DNA of 64,000 nucleotides from CAYUCE01 sp964443275 (GTDB taxonomy: Bacteria; Bipolaricaulota; Bipolaricaulia; CAYUCE01). The translations under genes and the position numbers were made by a program. Below the pieces are notes generated by a model. The model made no database searches and was not told the DNA's origin. It saw only the letters and a list, made by a program, of their open reading frames with translations. Shown in pieces: positions 53,908 to 63,886 of this stretch (positions are counted from its first letter, which is position 1; every line of letters starts with the position of its first letter). The stretch covers positions 1-64,000 of the forward strand of contig CAYUCE010000001.1 of the NCBI GenBank assembly GCA_964443275.1, read 5' to 3'.

Positions 53908-54006
53908 AAAAAATACCCCCAGTTTAACTTTAAAATATAATATGGAATAAATAAAAAAATCCTAGAAGGAGAGTATCATTCCCTTATACCCCCGTATCAG
54001 ATAGGC

Positions 54007-54035
54007 ATTATAGAATAAAACCTCCCATCTGTCAA
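54007..54035 (-). promoter_or_regulatory. Consensus promoter of the rpsL (str-S10-spc-alpha) operon
   Basis: Minus strand TTGACA (54035-54030), 17 bases, TATAAT (54012-54007): a perfect match to both hexamers and spacing. It lies between the rpoC stop and rpsL, so the translation block has its own start independent of rpoC. Confidence 0.92.
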
Positions 54036-54118
54036 GGGTATTTTACATAAACACCCTCACTTAAATCGCTTCCGGCTTCAGCTTTGAGCCGAAAGACAAG
54101 AGCCCCTTTATAAGTTAA

Positions 54119-57100
54119 TTAATCAGCTCTTTTCTCTCTATAACCGGTCCCCACCGGTATTTTCTTGCTAATAATTACATTGGGTTTCAGCCCTTCCAGG
54201 TGGTCAACATCGGACCTTATAGCTGCCTCGCGCAACACACCAGTGGTGCGTTGGAAAGATGCCGCGGACAGGAAGCTTTTTGTCTCTAGTGCTGATTTAG
54301 ACACCCTAAGTAATATCCGCTCTCCCACCGGCAGTCTTTTTTCTCTTATTCTCTCCCGCACCTCTTCTTCACCCTCTTCCCCTTCAATTACTACTTCCTC
54401 AACTTCTTTATCTATCGCCACTCTCAACAAATCATTGGTCAACTCTTCACCGGCTTCCGCTACAGTTCTCCCAGCACTATCCACTATATCTTCTGTTAAC
54501 ACTTGGCCTACCAGCTCCTCCCTTCGCCTTCTGATCTCTTTGTTTTCTTCAGATAACTTTCTTACAATCTCTCTAAACTCCTCTAGGATCAGTAACTGAT
54601 TAGGAAAAAGTCCCGAATCGCCAGGGTCCTGTACAGAAACGTTATTGAGCATTTGTCTTATGACAATTTCTATATGTTTATCGCTGATGTCAACACCCTG
54701 ACTCTTGTAAACCTTATGGATTTCCGTCAACAAATAATCCCTTACTTCCCGCACACCAGCCACCTTAAGCAAGTGGTGAGGAGAAACTACACCTTTAGAT
54801 AAAAGATCCCCTTCCCTGACTTTATCCCCCACATCCACTACCGGAGGATTGGAAAGTATAATGCTTGATTCATAATGAAAGCTAACCTCCACTATCCTTT
54901 CTTTAATCTCCCCTACCTCATCTATAACCACCGGCCCACCAGCAGGAATATCCAGATCAAAAAGCTTCTCACCTTTGCTTACTTTCTCCCCCTCATTTTT
55001 AACTAGCTTCAAATCACTAGTAAGCACATACTCTTTCCCCTCCCCTTGGGGAGAATAAATTATAACCATTCCGTTGCTAACCACAGCTACCCCGGGACCT
55101 TTAGCTTTTAACTGAATAGGCCGAGAACGAGTGGATATCTTTTCACCTTTCTCCACCTTGTCCCCTACCTTTACTCTCTTCCTAGCTCCGTAGGGGATCT
55201 TGTATTTAATTCTTTGATCGTCCTCACCTTTGATAATTACCGTCCTCTCACCGTCTTCAGCAATATCCTCTACCACTCCATCATGCCTTGCCACTACCGG
55301 GCCCTTATGAAAGGGTTCGGTGATAGGACTTCCTTCCTCCACCTTTTGACCGCTATTTATGGAGGAGTTTACCCCCTCCGGCAAGTAATAGATGCGATCT
55401 CCACCGTCCCCATCTAAAATGTATAACTTCCTCACATCTTCCTGTTCTAGGACCCTCAACTCACCTTCTAAAGTGCTGGGTTGGGCAATGATATCCTGCG
55501 GATCGACTACATCGCCAGGCTCTACGTTTAACAGTTGAGCAGGAATTCTAACCACCTTTTCCTCCCCTTCGATGTTAACTCTTTCCTTACCCTCTTCGGT
55601 AGCATCGATATCCACTACGTGGCCGCTGATATCACAAACTTGAGCCTGGATGCTCTTAAGCTTTTTTCTTGCTTCGAAAAGCTCCTCCGCCCGGGGCAAG
55701 CCCTGGGTTATATCCTTACCTACTACCCCTCCGGTGTGGAAGGTCCGCATGGTAAGCTGTGTACCGGGTTCACCGATAGCTTGAGCGGCAATAACCCCTA
55801 CCGCTTGACCAAGTTGGACAAGCTCGTGGGTAGTCAAATCAACCCCATAACATTTCTGACATACTCCCCTCTTGGTCTCACAGGTCAGAGGTGATCTGAC
55901 TCGGATGGTGGGACGGACGGTAAGCGAATCTATACCGCTTTCTAAGATTAGCTCAGCCAAATACCCGGTAATGGTCTCATCTTGCCTTACTATAACTACA
56001 TCTGTGGTCGGGTCCCGGACCTTGTCCACACTTTTAGTACCTATCACCTTCTCCATAAAGTCCGGACCATCCGTCTGTAGGTGGTACTGCTTTTCCCCCA
56101 GTTCCTGAGCTAGATTCCTACCTATCAACTGGCCCTTTTCAACCAATACTTCACCATCGAATTCATGCGTTTCACTGGCCACCCGGCCGTACAATCTACC
56201 GCTTACCCCCTCTCCTTCTATTACTCTACCGTCATCGTAGCGTAAAGGGTCAATTTCTACCCCGTTTCCGGTCCCGCAATCTTCTTCTCGAACCACAATC
56301 TCCTCAGTGGCATCCACCAATCTTCTGGTGAGATATCCCGCATCAGCGGTCTTCAAAGCGGTATCCGCAGCACCCTTTCTACCCCCGTGGGTAGAGATAA
56401 AGTATTCCATTACATCTAAGCCTTCTCTGAAGTTGGATACTACCGGCATCTCAATTATCTCACCGGAAGGCTTAGCCATGGGGCCTCTCATTCCCGCCAA
56501 CTGCTTAGCCTGACTGGCACTACCCCGCGCTCCAGATTTCACTATTGAATATACGGGGTTAAACTTCTCCTTTTGAAAGTTTTTCATAGTGGCCTCTTCA
56601 ACCTCATCCACCGTGTTTCTCCACACATCAATTACCGCACTTCGCCTTTCTTGGGCGGTAATCAACCCCCGGCTGTACATTCCGTTTATCTCACCTACCC
56701 GCCGGTAAGAATTGTCCAGAATGTCCCCTTTTTCGGGAGGTATACTACAATCCTTTATAGACATAGTAAGTCCGGAGCTGGTTGCATATTTAAAACCAAG
56801 TTCCTTTAGGTCATCCAGAAGCTGTACAGTCCGCTGGTTTCCGTACTCCCGATAACATTCCATAATTGCCTCTTCTATGCTTCCCTCATCAAAAATCTTC
56901 GAATAATCCCTTAGAGTTTCCGGCAATTTCGAGTTAAGCTTCATCCGACCTAAAGTAGTTTCCTCTATCCGGCCATCCATCCTTATTTTAATAGGAGCGT
57001 GTAAATCCAGGGCTTCTGCTCGGTAAGCCCTCTCTGCCTCTTTGGGCCCGGTAAAATACTTGCCCGCACCTTCCCCTTCTGGATCCTCTATGGTAAGATA

Positions 57101-59044
57101 GTAAAAGGCAAATATCTGATCCTGAGTAGGAACAGTTATGGGCTCTCCATTTGCCGGTTTAAGTATATTATGCGAAGCCCCCATGATCTCCCTAGATTCC
57201 TCGATGGACTCCTGAGATAAGGGAAGATGAACCGCCATTTGATCACCGTCAAAATCGGCATTATAAGGAGGACAGACGAAAGGATGTATTTGAATTGCAT
57301 CCCCATCCACCAAAATAGGCTCAAATGACTGGATACCCAATCTATGTAAGGTGGGAGCACGGTTTAGAAGAATCGGATGTTCCCTGACTAAATCTTCTAA
57401 AACGTTCCATATTTCCGGAATTTCTCCTCTTAAGGCCTTATTTTTAACCTCATCGAAATCCGAGCCAATTTCATCCCCCATCCGCTGCAAGATAAAGGGC
57501 TTAAACAACTCCAGGGCCATCTTCTTGGGAAGTCCACATTGATGTAATTTTAATCTGGGGTTAACCACTATAACCGCCCGGCCGGAGTAATCGACCCTTC
57601 TTCCCAGCAGATTCCGGCGCAGACGCCCATGTTTGCCGGAGATCCGCTCAGACAAAGATTTAAGCGGACGATTATCCCGACCCCTTATGGGGCTATCTTT
57701 CTTCTCATTATGGATTAAGGCATCTACCGCTTCCTGTAGCATACGTCGTTCATTTCTCAAAATAACTTCCGGAGCACCTATCTCCGTAAGCTTCTTTAAC
57801 CGGTTATTCCTATTTATTATCCGGCGGTAGAGATCATTTAGATCGGTGGTAGCAAACCTACCTCCCCCGATCTGCACCATAGGACGAAGGGCGGGGGGAA
57901 GAACCGGTATTATCTCCAGTATGATGTCCTGAGGGCGGTTATCGGACTGTCTTAGCTGCTCCACCACTTCCAACCTATTTAAGATCCTTTTCTTCCTCCC
58001 CTTGCTGGTTTCCTCCCGATAGCGGGCCTTGAGCTGAGAGGAGATGGCCTCCAAATCCAGGTGAGCCAAAACACCCTTGATCCCCAATGCTCCGGTGTAT
58101 GCTTCAAATTTACCGGGATAAACCCTCTGGTAAGCCCTTTTAGAGATTTCCCAGATCCTATCTCCAACTTCCAGAGGAAAGTCACTACTTTCATCCACCG
58201 AAGTGACCAAAAATATGAGATTATCTAAATCGTAAAGGACATTTTGGCCCACAATATCGGAGTATACAGATTTAAAGAGGCTGTATTTGGTTCTCGATAC
58301 CTGCGACGGGCCAATCGGAGACTCCGCCAATAAATCACCTTCTTGGACCTCATCTCCGTGCCCTACCACTATTTCAGCCTCCGGGGAGACCGGATATTCT
58401 CTTTCTCCAATCCTGATTACACTGATGTCCTCTCCGTTTTCCAGCTTCATCTCGTCAATGCTTACTTCCCCGGCCACTCCTGCTCTTACTTCCGGAGCCT
58501 CCTCAATTAAGTAGCTGGGCTCCGCCTGGAAATCCTTTTTCTGGGAAAGGACCTCCAGCTCGCTTTTGTAAAGGGTCTCCCCCACCCGGACATCAATATC
58601 GTCGGAAGAGGTAACTATATATCGCTCTTCTTGGAAGGGTTCAGTCTCATAATAAGCAATTTTCTTCAGGGTATTCCTCTTAATACCCAAAAGTTTCGAT
58701 AGGGGAGAAGAAATACCTTTTAGAAACCAGAAATGTACTACTGGACTGGCTAATTCAATATGCCCCATATTAATTCTTCGAACCTGCGAGTCAGTAACCA
58801 AAACCCCGCACTTCTCACACTCTATACCCTCATATTTGCGACCTCGGTACTTCCCGCAAGCACACTCATAATCCCTCTCTGGACCAAAAATCTCTTCAGC
58901 GTACAGACCCCCTCTTTCCGGTCTATGCGTACGATAATTAATAGTCTCCGACTCTACTACCTCTCCCTGAGACCATGAACGAATTTCCTCAGGTGAAGCC
59001 AGCCCTATACCAATTTTCCCAATATCATCACCGCTTATTATCAT
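54119..59044 (-). CDS. rpoC: RNA polymerase beta' subunit
   Basis: 1641 residues. The zinc-binding clamp finger has C61, C63, C76 and C79. The catalytic NADFDGDQM is at 595-603 and binds the active-site Mg. The second zinc site uses [13 protein letters not shown]. An insertion of about 170 residues after residue 140 (beta-rich, sandwich-barrel-hybrid-like) resembles in position the N-terminal insertions of Thermus and Thermotoga beta', but is shorter than that of Thermus. The bridge and trigger regions are intact. rpoB, normally immediately upstream, is absent; an FmdB gene and helicase precede it instead. Confidence 0.97.
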   Translation of the reverse strand: MIISGDDIGKIGIGLASPEEIRSWSQGEVVESETINYRTHRPERGGLYAEEIFGPERDYECACGKYRGRKYEGIECEKCGVLVTDSQVRRINMGHIELASPVVHFWFLKGISSPLSKLLGIKRNTLKKIAYYETEPFQEERYIVTSSDDIDVRVGETLYKSELEVLSQKKDFQAEPSYLIEEAPEVRAGVAGEVSIDEMKLENGEDISVIRIGEREYPVSPEAEIVVGHGDEVQEGDLLAESPIGPSQVSRTKYSLFKSVYSDIVGQNVLYDLDNLIFLVTSVDESSDFPLEVGDRIWEISKRAYQRVYPGKFEAYTGALGIKGVLAHLDLEAISSQLKARYREETSKGRKKRILNRLEVVEQLRQSDNRPQDIILEIIPVLPPALRPMVQIGGGRFATTDLNDLYRRIINRNNRLKKLTEIGAPEVILRNERRMLQEAVDALIHNEKKDSPIRGRDNRPLKSLSERISGKHGRLRRNLLGRRVDYSGRAVIVVNPRLKLHQCGLPKKMALELFKPFILQRMGDEIGSDFDEVKNKALRGEIPEIWNVLEDLVREHPILLNRAPTLHRLGIQSFEPILVDGDAIQIHPFVCPPYNADFDGDQMAVHLPLSQESIEESREIMGASHNILKPANGEPITVPTQDQIFAFYYLTIEDPEGEGAGKYFTGPKEAERAYRAEALDLHAPIKIRMDGRIEETTLGRMKLNSKLPETLRDYSKIFDEGSIEEAIMECYREYGNQRTVQLLDDLKELGFKYATSSGLTMSIKDCSIPPEKGDILDNSYRRVGEINGMYSRGLITAQERRSAVIDVWRNTVDEVEEATMKNFQKEKFNPVYSIVKSGARGSASQAKQLAGMRGPMAKPSGEIIEMPVVSNFREGLDVMEYFISTHGGRKGAADTALKTADAGYLTRRLVDATEEIVVREEDCGTGNGVEIDPLRYDDGRVIEGEGVSGRLYGRVASETHEFDGEVLVEKGQLIGRNLAQELGEKQYHLQTDGPDFMEKVIGTKSVDKVRDPTTDVVIVRQDETITGYLAELILESGIDSLTVRPTIRVRSPLTCETKRGVCQKCYGVDLTTHELVQLGQAVGVIAAQAIGEPGTQLTMRTFHTGGVVGKDITQGLPRAEELFEARKKLKSIQAQVCDISGHVVDIDATEEGKERVNIEGEEKVVRIPAQLLNVEPGDVVDPQDIIAQPSTLEGELRVLEQEDVRKLYILDGDGGDRIYYLPEGVNSSINSGQKVEEGSPITEPFHKGPVVARHDGVVEDIAEDGERTVIIKGEDDQRIKYKIPYGARKRVKVGDKVEKGEKISTRSRPIQLKAKGPGVAVVSNGMVIIYSPQGEGKEYVLTSDLKLVKNEGEKVSKGEKLFDLDIPAGGPVVIDEVGEIKERIVEVSFHYESSIILSNPPVVDVGDKVREGDLLSKGVVSPHHLLKVAGVREVRDYLLTEIHKVYKSQGVDISDKHIEIVIRQMLNNVSVQDPGDSGLFPNQLLILEEFREIVRKLSEENKEIRRRREELVGQVLTEDIVDSAGRTVAEAGEELTNDLLRVAIDKEVEEVVIEGEEGEEEVRERIREKRLPVGERILLRVSKSALETKSFLSAASFQRTTGVLREAAIRSDVDHLEGLKPNVIISKKIPVGTGYREKRAD

Positions 59045-59408
59045 TTTTCACCCCTCAAATTTTGCTTCAATATATTCTTTTGTGGCTGAAGTTTCCTGCT
59101 CGAACTTCTTATTGATAATTTCCCTCAGTTGAATAACTCCCTTTCCACCCTTGAAATTAGCACCGGGTTGTAGTTACCTTCCCCTTTCCATATATTTCTA
59201 CATTAGGTAAGCTTCGTAAGCTTCTCAAATCAAAAAGCTGCAAGACTTTAAGGTTATAGTGAAGAATGTAAATCAGCAAGCAATATTTTTCTTTAAAATT
59301 AATGGTATTTATCGCAAAACAGTGTTATTTTGCAAGGCAAAATCCCTTTTTAGCTAGTATAGGACAAATAATGCGCAGATAACAACCCGGCAGCAATAAA
59401 ATATTCCC
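59045..59408. other. Leader region of rpoC
   Basis: About 360 bases between the FmdB gene and rpoC. On the minus strand GAGGGG lies 5 bases before the rpoC ATG. An inverted repeat GCAAAA/TTTTGC (59314-59319, 59328-59333) and a promoter-like TTGCAA/ATAAAT pair with a 17-base spacer (within 59307-59335) occur together, and a short palindromic AAGCTT pair lies at about 59209-59224. No gene is visible. Confidence 0.5.
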
Positions 59409-59666
59409 TCAATCTTCTGAATCAGCCTTTGAATCTGACGAATCAGCAGATTTCTCCTTATTTGAAGCTTTACTAGTCTTGGAACCATAATCCGTACTGT
59501 GGAAACCGCTACCTTTATAAACCACCCCCACTCGAGATATCACTCTTCTGACCGCCCTTTCACCGCATTTCTCACACACTTTTGGAGAGTTGCCATTCTC
59601 CGAATGAAGCTTAAGTTCTGTAAATGAATGTCCACACGAATCACATTTATAACGAAATATAGGCAT
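59409..59666 (-). CDS. FmdB-family zinc-ribbon regulatory protein
   Basis: 85 residues. PIFRYKCDSCGHSFTELK...CEKCGERAVRRVISRVGVVYKGSGFHSTDYG is the FmdB/CxxC_CxxC_SSSS family pattern, with two CxxC pairs and a Ser/Asp-rich acidic tail. The family is named after a putative regulator of formamidase genes; a general role is not established. AGGAGGAG ribosome site. Confidence 0.9.
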   Translation of the reverse strand: MPIFRYKCDSCGHSFTELKLHSENGNSPKVCEKCGERAVRRVISRVGVVYKGSGFHSTDYGSKTSKASNKEKSADSSDSKADSED

Positions 59667-59783
59667 TTACTCCTCCTAATTAAACCTATTGATACCTATA
59701 TGGAATTAATTATTTAGATACAGTTACTTACAAACTGGCAGTGAAGTAATCGAAATCCCAGTATACCACATCCTGGAAAAATT

Positions 59784-61754
59784 TCAAGGCGTCGAACTGC
59801 CTCCACCAACCCCTATCTTCCTAAATTTCCTCACCGGCATCTCATTTATAAAACGGGATGGGCGGTTGTACATTCGGCTCCCATAAAGCGATCTTTTACT
59901 GGAGAAAGTGAGCCACAACCTCTCCTTTGCCCTGGTAACTCCAACGTAGCAAAGCCTGCGTTCTTCCTCAACCTGACCCTCTTTTATCGAACGCCGGTGG
60001 GGAAGAATATTCTCCTCCATACCGATCATAAATACATGGTCAAACTCCAACCCTTTGGCCGAGTGCAAGGTCATCAGCGAAACCCTATTTCTTAGATCCT
60101 CAAAACAATCGATATCTGAAACCAAGGCAACATTTTCCAAAAAAACCTCCACTCCTGTCTTATCTTCCGCTGACTCAAACTCCTCCATTTGACCTATCAG
60201 CTCTTTGACGTTACCTATTCTCTCTTCTGCTTCTTCGGATCCATAGGTTTCATGCAAATACTTTATATATTCTATTTTTTCCAAAATAAATTTCGTTAAT
60301 TCAGATATTTTAAGCTCTTTCTTTTCCCGCAAACCGGTAAAAAGCCTGACAAACTGTTTGAGTCTCTTTTTCTGCTTCAGATGGTCATCTTGATCAGCTA
60401 ATTCAACTGCTGCCTTCCAAAAGGACAACCCGTATTTTTGAGCATGTTCTTTGACTGCCTCTTCTGTCTTCTCTCCCAGCCCTCTTCTGGGTTTATTAAA
60501 TATCCGCGCCATAGATAGGTCATCATCAGGATTTACTAACGCTCGTAAGTAAGATAGGATATCTTTGACCTCCATCCGCCTATAGAAACCGACCCCTCTG
60601 ACCACCTCGTAGGGAATTCCGTAGCGAATCAGGGCCTCCTCCATTCCTCTGGAAAGCGTATTTATACGGTATAAGATAGCAATCTGATGGGGATCGACCG
60701 CTTCGGACTCCTTAAGCCTCTTTACACTTGAGGCCACATATTCAGCTTCCTCTTTTTGGTCTTCCGCCATGAATACTCTGACTTTTCTCCCTTTTTTTCG
60801 TTTGGTAAATAGCTCCTTTTCCTTGCGCCGAGGGTTATTTTCGATGAGGGAGTTGGCCACATCCAGTATCTTAGCTGTCGACCGGTAATTTCTGCATAAT
60901 TTTATAACAGTGGCTTTAGGAAAGTCCTGTTCAAATTCCAGGATATTCGTAGGGTCCGCTCCTCTCCACCCAAATATAGACTGATCATCATCTCCCACCA
61001 CACAGATATTTTCGTGCTCTTGGGCCAAGCTTTTAGCAAATATGTGCTGAGCATAATTGATATCTTGATATTCATCAATCAAAACAAACCTAAAATTACG
61101 CCTATACTTACGCAGTACTTCCAGGTGGTTTTGGAAAAGCTTCACGGTGAGTCTAAGCAAATCTCCGAAATCAAGGGCATTGTTTTCCCTAATTTTTCGC
61201 TGGTATTCTTTGTAGATGCTTGCTACCTTCCGGTTCCAAAAATGCTTTTTATCGGGTCCTACTTTTTGAGAAAAATCATCGGGAGAAATCAAGTCATTCT
61301 TCAAGTGATTTATATGAGAAGCCACTGAACGGGGACTAAAATGATCATAAGATATGTCTAGTTCCTTCATGGTTTGTCTGATCATAGCCGCCTGATCGGT
61401 CTCGTCTAAGATAGTAAACCTATAGTTATAGTGAGGTGAGAGGTGCGATATATTGTTTCCTTCTCTCAATATTCTGACGCAACTGGCATGAAATGTTTTA
61501 ATCCACAGGCCGTCCATGTCCGATCCCAAGAGCCTCTCCACCCTAGTTACCATCTCATTGCAAGCCTTGTTAGTAAAGGTAACTCCCATAATCTGTGAAG
61601 CCGGAACTTTGTGTTTTTTTATCAGGTAGGCAATTCGGCAGGTTACGACCCGGGTTTTGCCACTTCCCGCCCCGGCCAAAATTAGAAGTGGTCCGCGGAA
61701 ATGCTTGACTGCTTTTCTTTGTTCTAAATTCAGACCTTGGAGGATACCGGACAT
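59784..61754 (-). CDS. UvrD/PcrA-type superfamily 1 DNA helicase
   Basis: 656 residues. Q-motif LNLEQRKAVKHF; motif I GAGSGKTRV; Ia VTFTNKACNEM; II VLIDEYQDIN; III VGDDDQSIFGWRGAD; IV CRNYRSTAKIL; V LMTLHSAKGLEFDHVFMIG; VI EERRLCYVGVTRAKERLWLTF. This is a 3'-5' helicase for repair and recombination. Shorter than E. coli UvrD and lacking the C-terminal polymerase-interaction tail. Confidence 0.95.
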   Translation of the reverse strand: MSGILQGLNLEQRKAVKHFRGPLLILAGAGSGKTRVVTCRIAYLIKKHKVPASQIMGVTFTNKACNEMVTRVERLLGSDMDGLWIKTFHASCVRILREGNNISHLSPHYNYRFTILDETDQAAMIRQTMKELDISYDHFSPRSVASHINHLKNDLISPDDFSQKVGPDKKHFWNRKVASIYKEYQRKIRENNALDFGDLLRLTVKLFQNHLEVLRKYRRNFRFVLIDEYQDINYAQHIFAKSLAQEHENICVVGDDDQSIFGWRGADPTNILEFEQDFPKATVIKLCRNYRSTAKILDVANSLIENNPRRKEKELFTKRKKGRKVRVFMAEDQKEEAEYVASSVKRLKESEAVDPHQIAILYRINTLSRGMEEALIRYGIPYEVVRGVGFYRRMEVKDILSYLRALVNPDDDLSMARIFNKPRRGLGEKTEEAVKEHAQKYGLSFWKAAVELADQDDHLKQKKRLKQFVRLFTGLREKKELKISELTKFILEKIEYIKYLHETYGSEEAEERIGNVKELIGQMEEFESAEDKTGVEVFLENVALVSDIDCFEDLRNRVSLMTLHSAKGLEFDHVFMIGMEENILPHRRSIKEGQVEEERRLCYVGVTRAKERLWLTFSSKRSLYGSRMYNRPSRFINEMPVRKFRKIGVGGGSSTP

Positions 61755-61786
61755 TTCAAAAAAACTTGAGGTAAGCTAGAGAAGCC

Positions 61787-62827
61787 TTAATTCCCGTTAC
61801 CCCCGTTACCCTTAACCACGTACTGATTCAATTCATCCTCAGAGTTAAAAGGAGCCACATTAATCCTAAAAGTTTCACTTTGCTTCTCAAAGCGATAATT
61901 AGCTTGTACGTTTCTGGTTCCTTTTATCGAACTGTGAGCTACGGAAATTTTGGCGGTAAGCTCGATAATATTCTGAATTTCGGGATTTGACTTCTTTCCC
62001 CAATTCGTCCTTACTAAGGCCATGGGACCATCGTGGGTGGGAATATAAAGTCTTAAGTCTTCCGGTAAAAAGAAATTTTGAAGCCTTCTCTTTTCCTCAT
62101 CATCCTTTCCCAGCACTATCTTCACATCGGGGGGCTTTTTATAATACAGATCAAATTCCAAAAGCTCCAAAGCGTTCATGGTGAAGTGATCTTCTTTGAA
62201 AAGATCCTCCAAACGCCTACCGAAATCCTCTTGAGTAAGCTTACATCTTTCCTCGGCGGGAAATCCCTGAACCGACATTCCCCACTTCCTTACTAACTTT
62301 GGCACCTTATCCATATCCCGGTCTGTAAAATCTTTCATGTTTTCTCGCTTGATCCAACCCACCCTCTCCGGGAAAGTGGGCGGAAGAAGGCGACCGGAAA
62401 GAGGCCTGACTACCATATCCTCAAGACCGATCTGCTCGGGGATGCAAATTAGATCTCTTTCACTTAAATTCCTTTTCCCTATCACCGCCCCGGTAACTAT
62501 AAAGTCGGCCCCCACCTTCTTCATATACCGGTAGGCGTTTCTTAATATCAACCGCCTGCAACCGATACAACTGTTTTTTAGTTTGAAAGTCCCACCTTTT
62601 TGAATGTTGGAAAGTTCACGGAATTCTTTTTTGACTGATTGACTTCTAAAACTGATTTTTTTCCCCCACAGTCCTCTAGCCATCTCCTTTATCCTATCAT
62701 AATCCCGGAAAAAGGGTGACCTAAAGTAAAGCAGCTTGACTTCATCGACCCCTTCCTCTTTCATAATCAGTTTAGTTGCCGCCAGGCTCGGTAGGCTTCC
62801 AGAGAAAAGAGATATGGCTTTTACCAT
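61787..62827 (-). CDS. Degenerate PP-loop protein related to tRNA thiolation enzymes
   Basis: 346 residues from the ATG at 62827, which has a GAGGAGGG site; a longer frame from 62863 is rejected. The N-terminal fold (VKAISLFSGSLPSLAATKLIMKEEGV) is that of a PP-loop ATPase, but the signature is SGSLPS rather than SGGxDS. Family-type features remain: CIGCRR near residue 90 and TGAVIGKRNLSERDL near 110. The C-terminal third contains a segment with fair likeness to the NFACT-R/DUF814 fold. Either substrate chemistry has changed or ATP use is lost. It ends a group with the helicase and HPF. Confidence 0.7.
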   Translation of the reverse strand: MVKAISLFSGSLPSLAATKLIMKEEGVDEVKLLYFRSPFFRDYDRIKEMARGLWGKKISFRSQSVKKEFRELSNIQKGGTFKLKNSCIGCRRLILRNAYRYMKKVGADFIVTGAVIGKRNLSERDLICIPEQIGLEDMVVRPLSGRLLPPTFPERVGWIKRENMKDFTDRDMDKVPKLVRKWGMSVQGFPAEERCKLTQEDFGRRLEDLFKEDHFTMNALELLEFDLYYKKPPDVKIVLGKDDEEKRRLQNFFLPEDLRLYIPTHDGPMALVRTNWGKKSNPEIQNIIELTAKISVAHSSIKGTRNVQANYRFEKQSETFRINVAPFNSEDELNQYVVKGNGGNGN

Positions 62828-62874
62828 CTTTCCCTCCTCAAGCTTCATAACAAAAAAGTTCAACGGATTGAGGC

Positions 62875-63396
62875 TTAGTACACAGGTTCAAGAATTTCGT
62901 AGTTGCCATCATCTAGTTGGTGAGCAACCGATATACTATCTCTCTCTGAATCCATAAAAATTAAAAACTTATACTGATTGTTTTCTAACTTTATTATTGC
63001 TTCTTTTGGCGTCATCGGTTTCTCCAAATTCACTTGACGCCGTTCAACCTGATCTGAATCTCCGGATGCCGTTTCCTCAACAGCAATTTCAACATCCGAC
63101 GGTAAATCCTTATCCGTTATCTTACCTTTATACTTTTTGATCTGCCTTTTGATCTTATCCAAGGCACTATCTACAGATACGTACAAATCCTCGGACTCAG
63201 CAGTTGCTTTCACGATCTTATTCTTAATTAGGTGAGCAACTATTTCGCACAACTGTCTTTCCTTTTCTACTTCTAAAGTAATATCAACGGATATTATTCC
63301 GTTGAAATAGCGCCCTAATTTCCTTACCTTGGCAACTGCGTAATCTCTTAAAGCGTCACTTACCTGTATATTCCGCTCAGTTACATTTATCTTCAA
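62875..63396 (-). CDS. hpf: Ribosome hibernation-promoting factor, long form
   Basis: 173 residues. N-terminal HPF/YfiA domain (1-100: INVTERNIQVSDALRDYAVAKVRKLGRYF...ESEDLYVSVDSALDKIKRQIKKYKGK), variable linker, and the C-terminal dimerisation domain (KPMTPKEAIIKLENNQYKFLIFMDSERDSISV). Long HPF pairs 70S ribosomes into 100S dimers in starvation. A promoter of its own lies upstream. Confidence 0.95.
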   Translation of the reverse strand: MKINVTERNIQVSDALRDYAVAKVRKLGRYFNGIISVDITLEVEKERQLCEIVAHLIKNKIVKATAESEDLYVSVDSALDKIKRQIKKYKGKITDKDLPSDVEIAVEETASGDSDQVERRQVNLEKPMTPKEAIIKLENNQYKFLIFMDSERDSISVAHQLDDGNYEILEPVY

Positions 63397-63433
63397 TTTC
63401 TATCTTTAGTTTTCTCTCTATTCCTCTAAAAAC

Positions 63434-63462
63434 ATGATAACATAAAACCCTAAGCTAGTCAA
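63434..63462 (-). promoter_or_regulatory. Sigma-70 promoter of hpf
   Basis: Minus strand TTGACT (63462-63457), 17 bases, TATCAT (63439-63434). Start of transcription near 63427, leader about 30 nt with AGAGGA. Confidence 0.75.
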
Positions 63463-63886
63463 GAAGGGAATTTTAATGTGGCTAGAACATAGTACAGGAA
63501 GGGATTTCGTGAGATGAGCCGCTCACCACAATCCAGCGTTTCCAAACGGCCAAGTGATAAAATTAAAAAAATAAAATCTAATATCTAGCACAAACTTCTA
63601 AATTTATTTAAATCTAGTCCTAACTCGTGCGATTCTCTCCATAATATTCAACATCTAAGACACAAAACCAAATTGCTCTAGTTTACCCAGCACTCAGATG
63701 AGTTACCTTACCTGGGTCAAGTACTTTTCGATTTCTACATAATAGTCTACCTTAACGGTTCAACGGTCGCTCATCTTCTTCAAGTAACTTTCCTCATCTG
63801 AGTGCTGGACCAATTTCCCGTTGTCAAAAACTTTTACGGATAACCCTGCTTGTTATCCACACCGTAAGAAAACCGCTCAAATTAGG
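63463..63886. other. Intergenic region downstream of rhomboid gene
   Basis: About 420 bases containing palindromic element copy 4 and, beside it, an inverted repeat GGATAAC/GTTATCC (63837-63859) whose right arm overlaps a consensus TTATCCACA. No gene seen. Confidence 0.5.
63687..63808. repeat. Palindromic element PE, copy 4 (long form)
   Basis: CCAGCACTCAGATGAG (63687-63702) and CTCATCTGAGTGCTGG (63793-63808) are a perfect 16-bp inverted repeat with a 90-base loop. A further GTTAC/GTAAC pairing (63702-63706 with 63784-63788) would extend the stem past a small bulge. The shared end sequence places it in the family, but the loop is longer and unlike the others. It stands in a minus-strand gene context, about 290 bases before hpf. 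Confidence 0.8.

Noticed and set aside
63837..63861. DnaA box TTATCCACA within an inverted repeat, possible replication origin
   Set aside because: Only one perfect box, no dnaA/dnaN/gidA neighbours and no AT-rich unwinding region; probably chance or a small hairpin.
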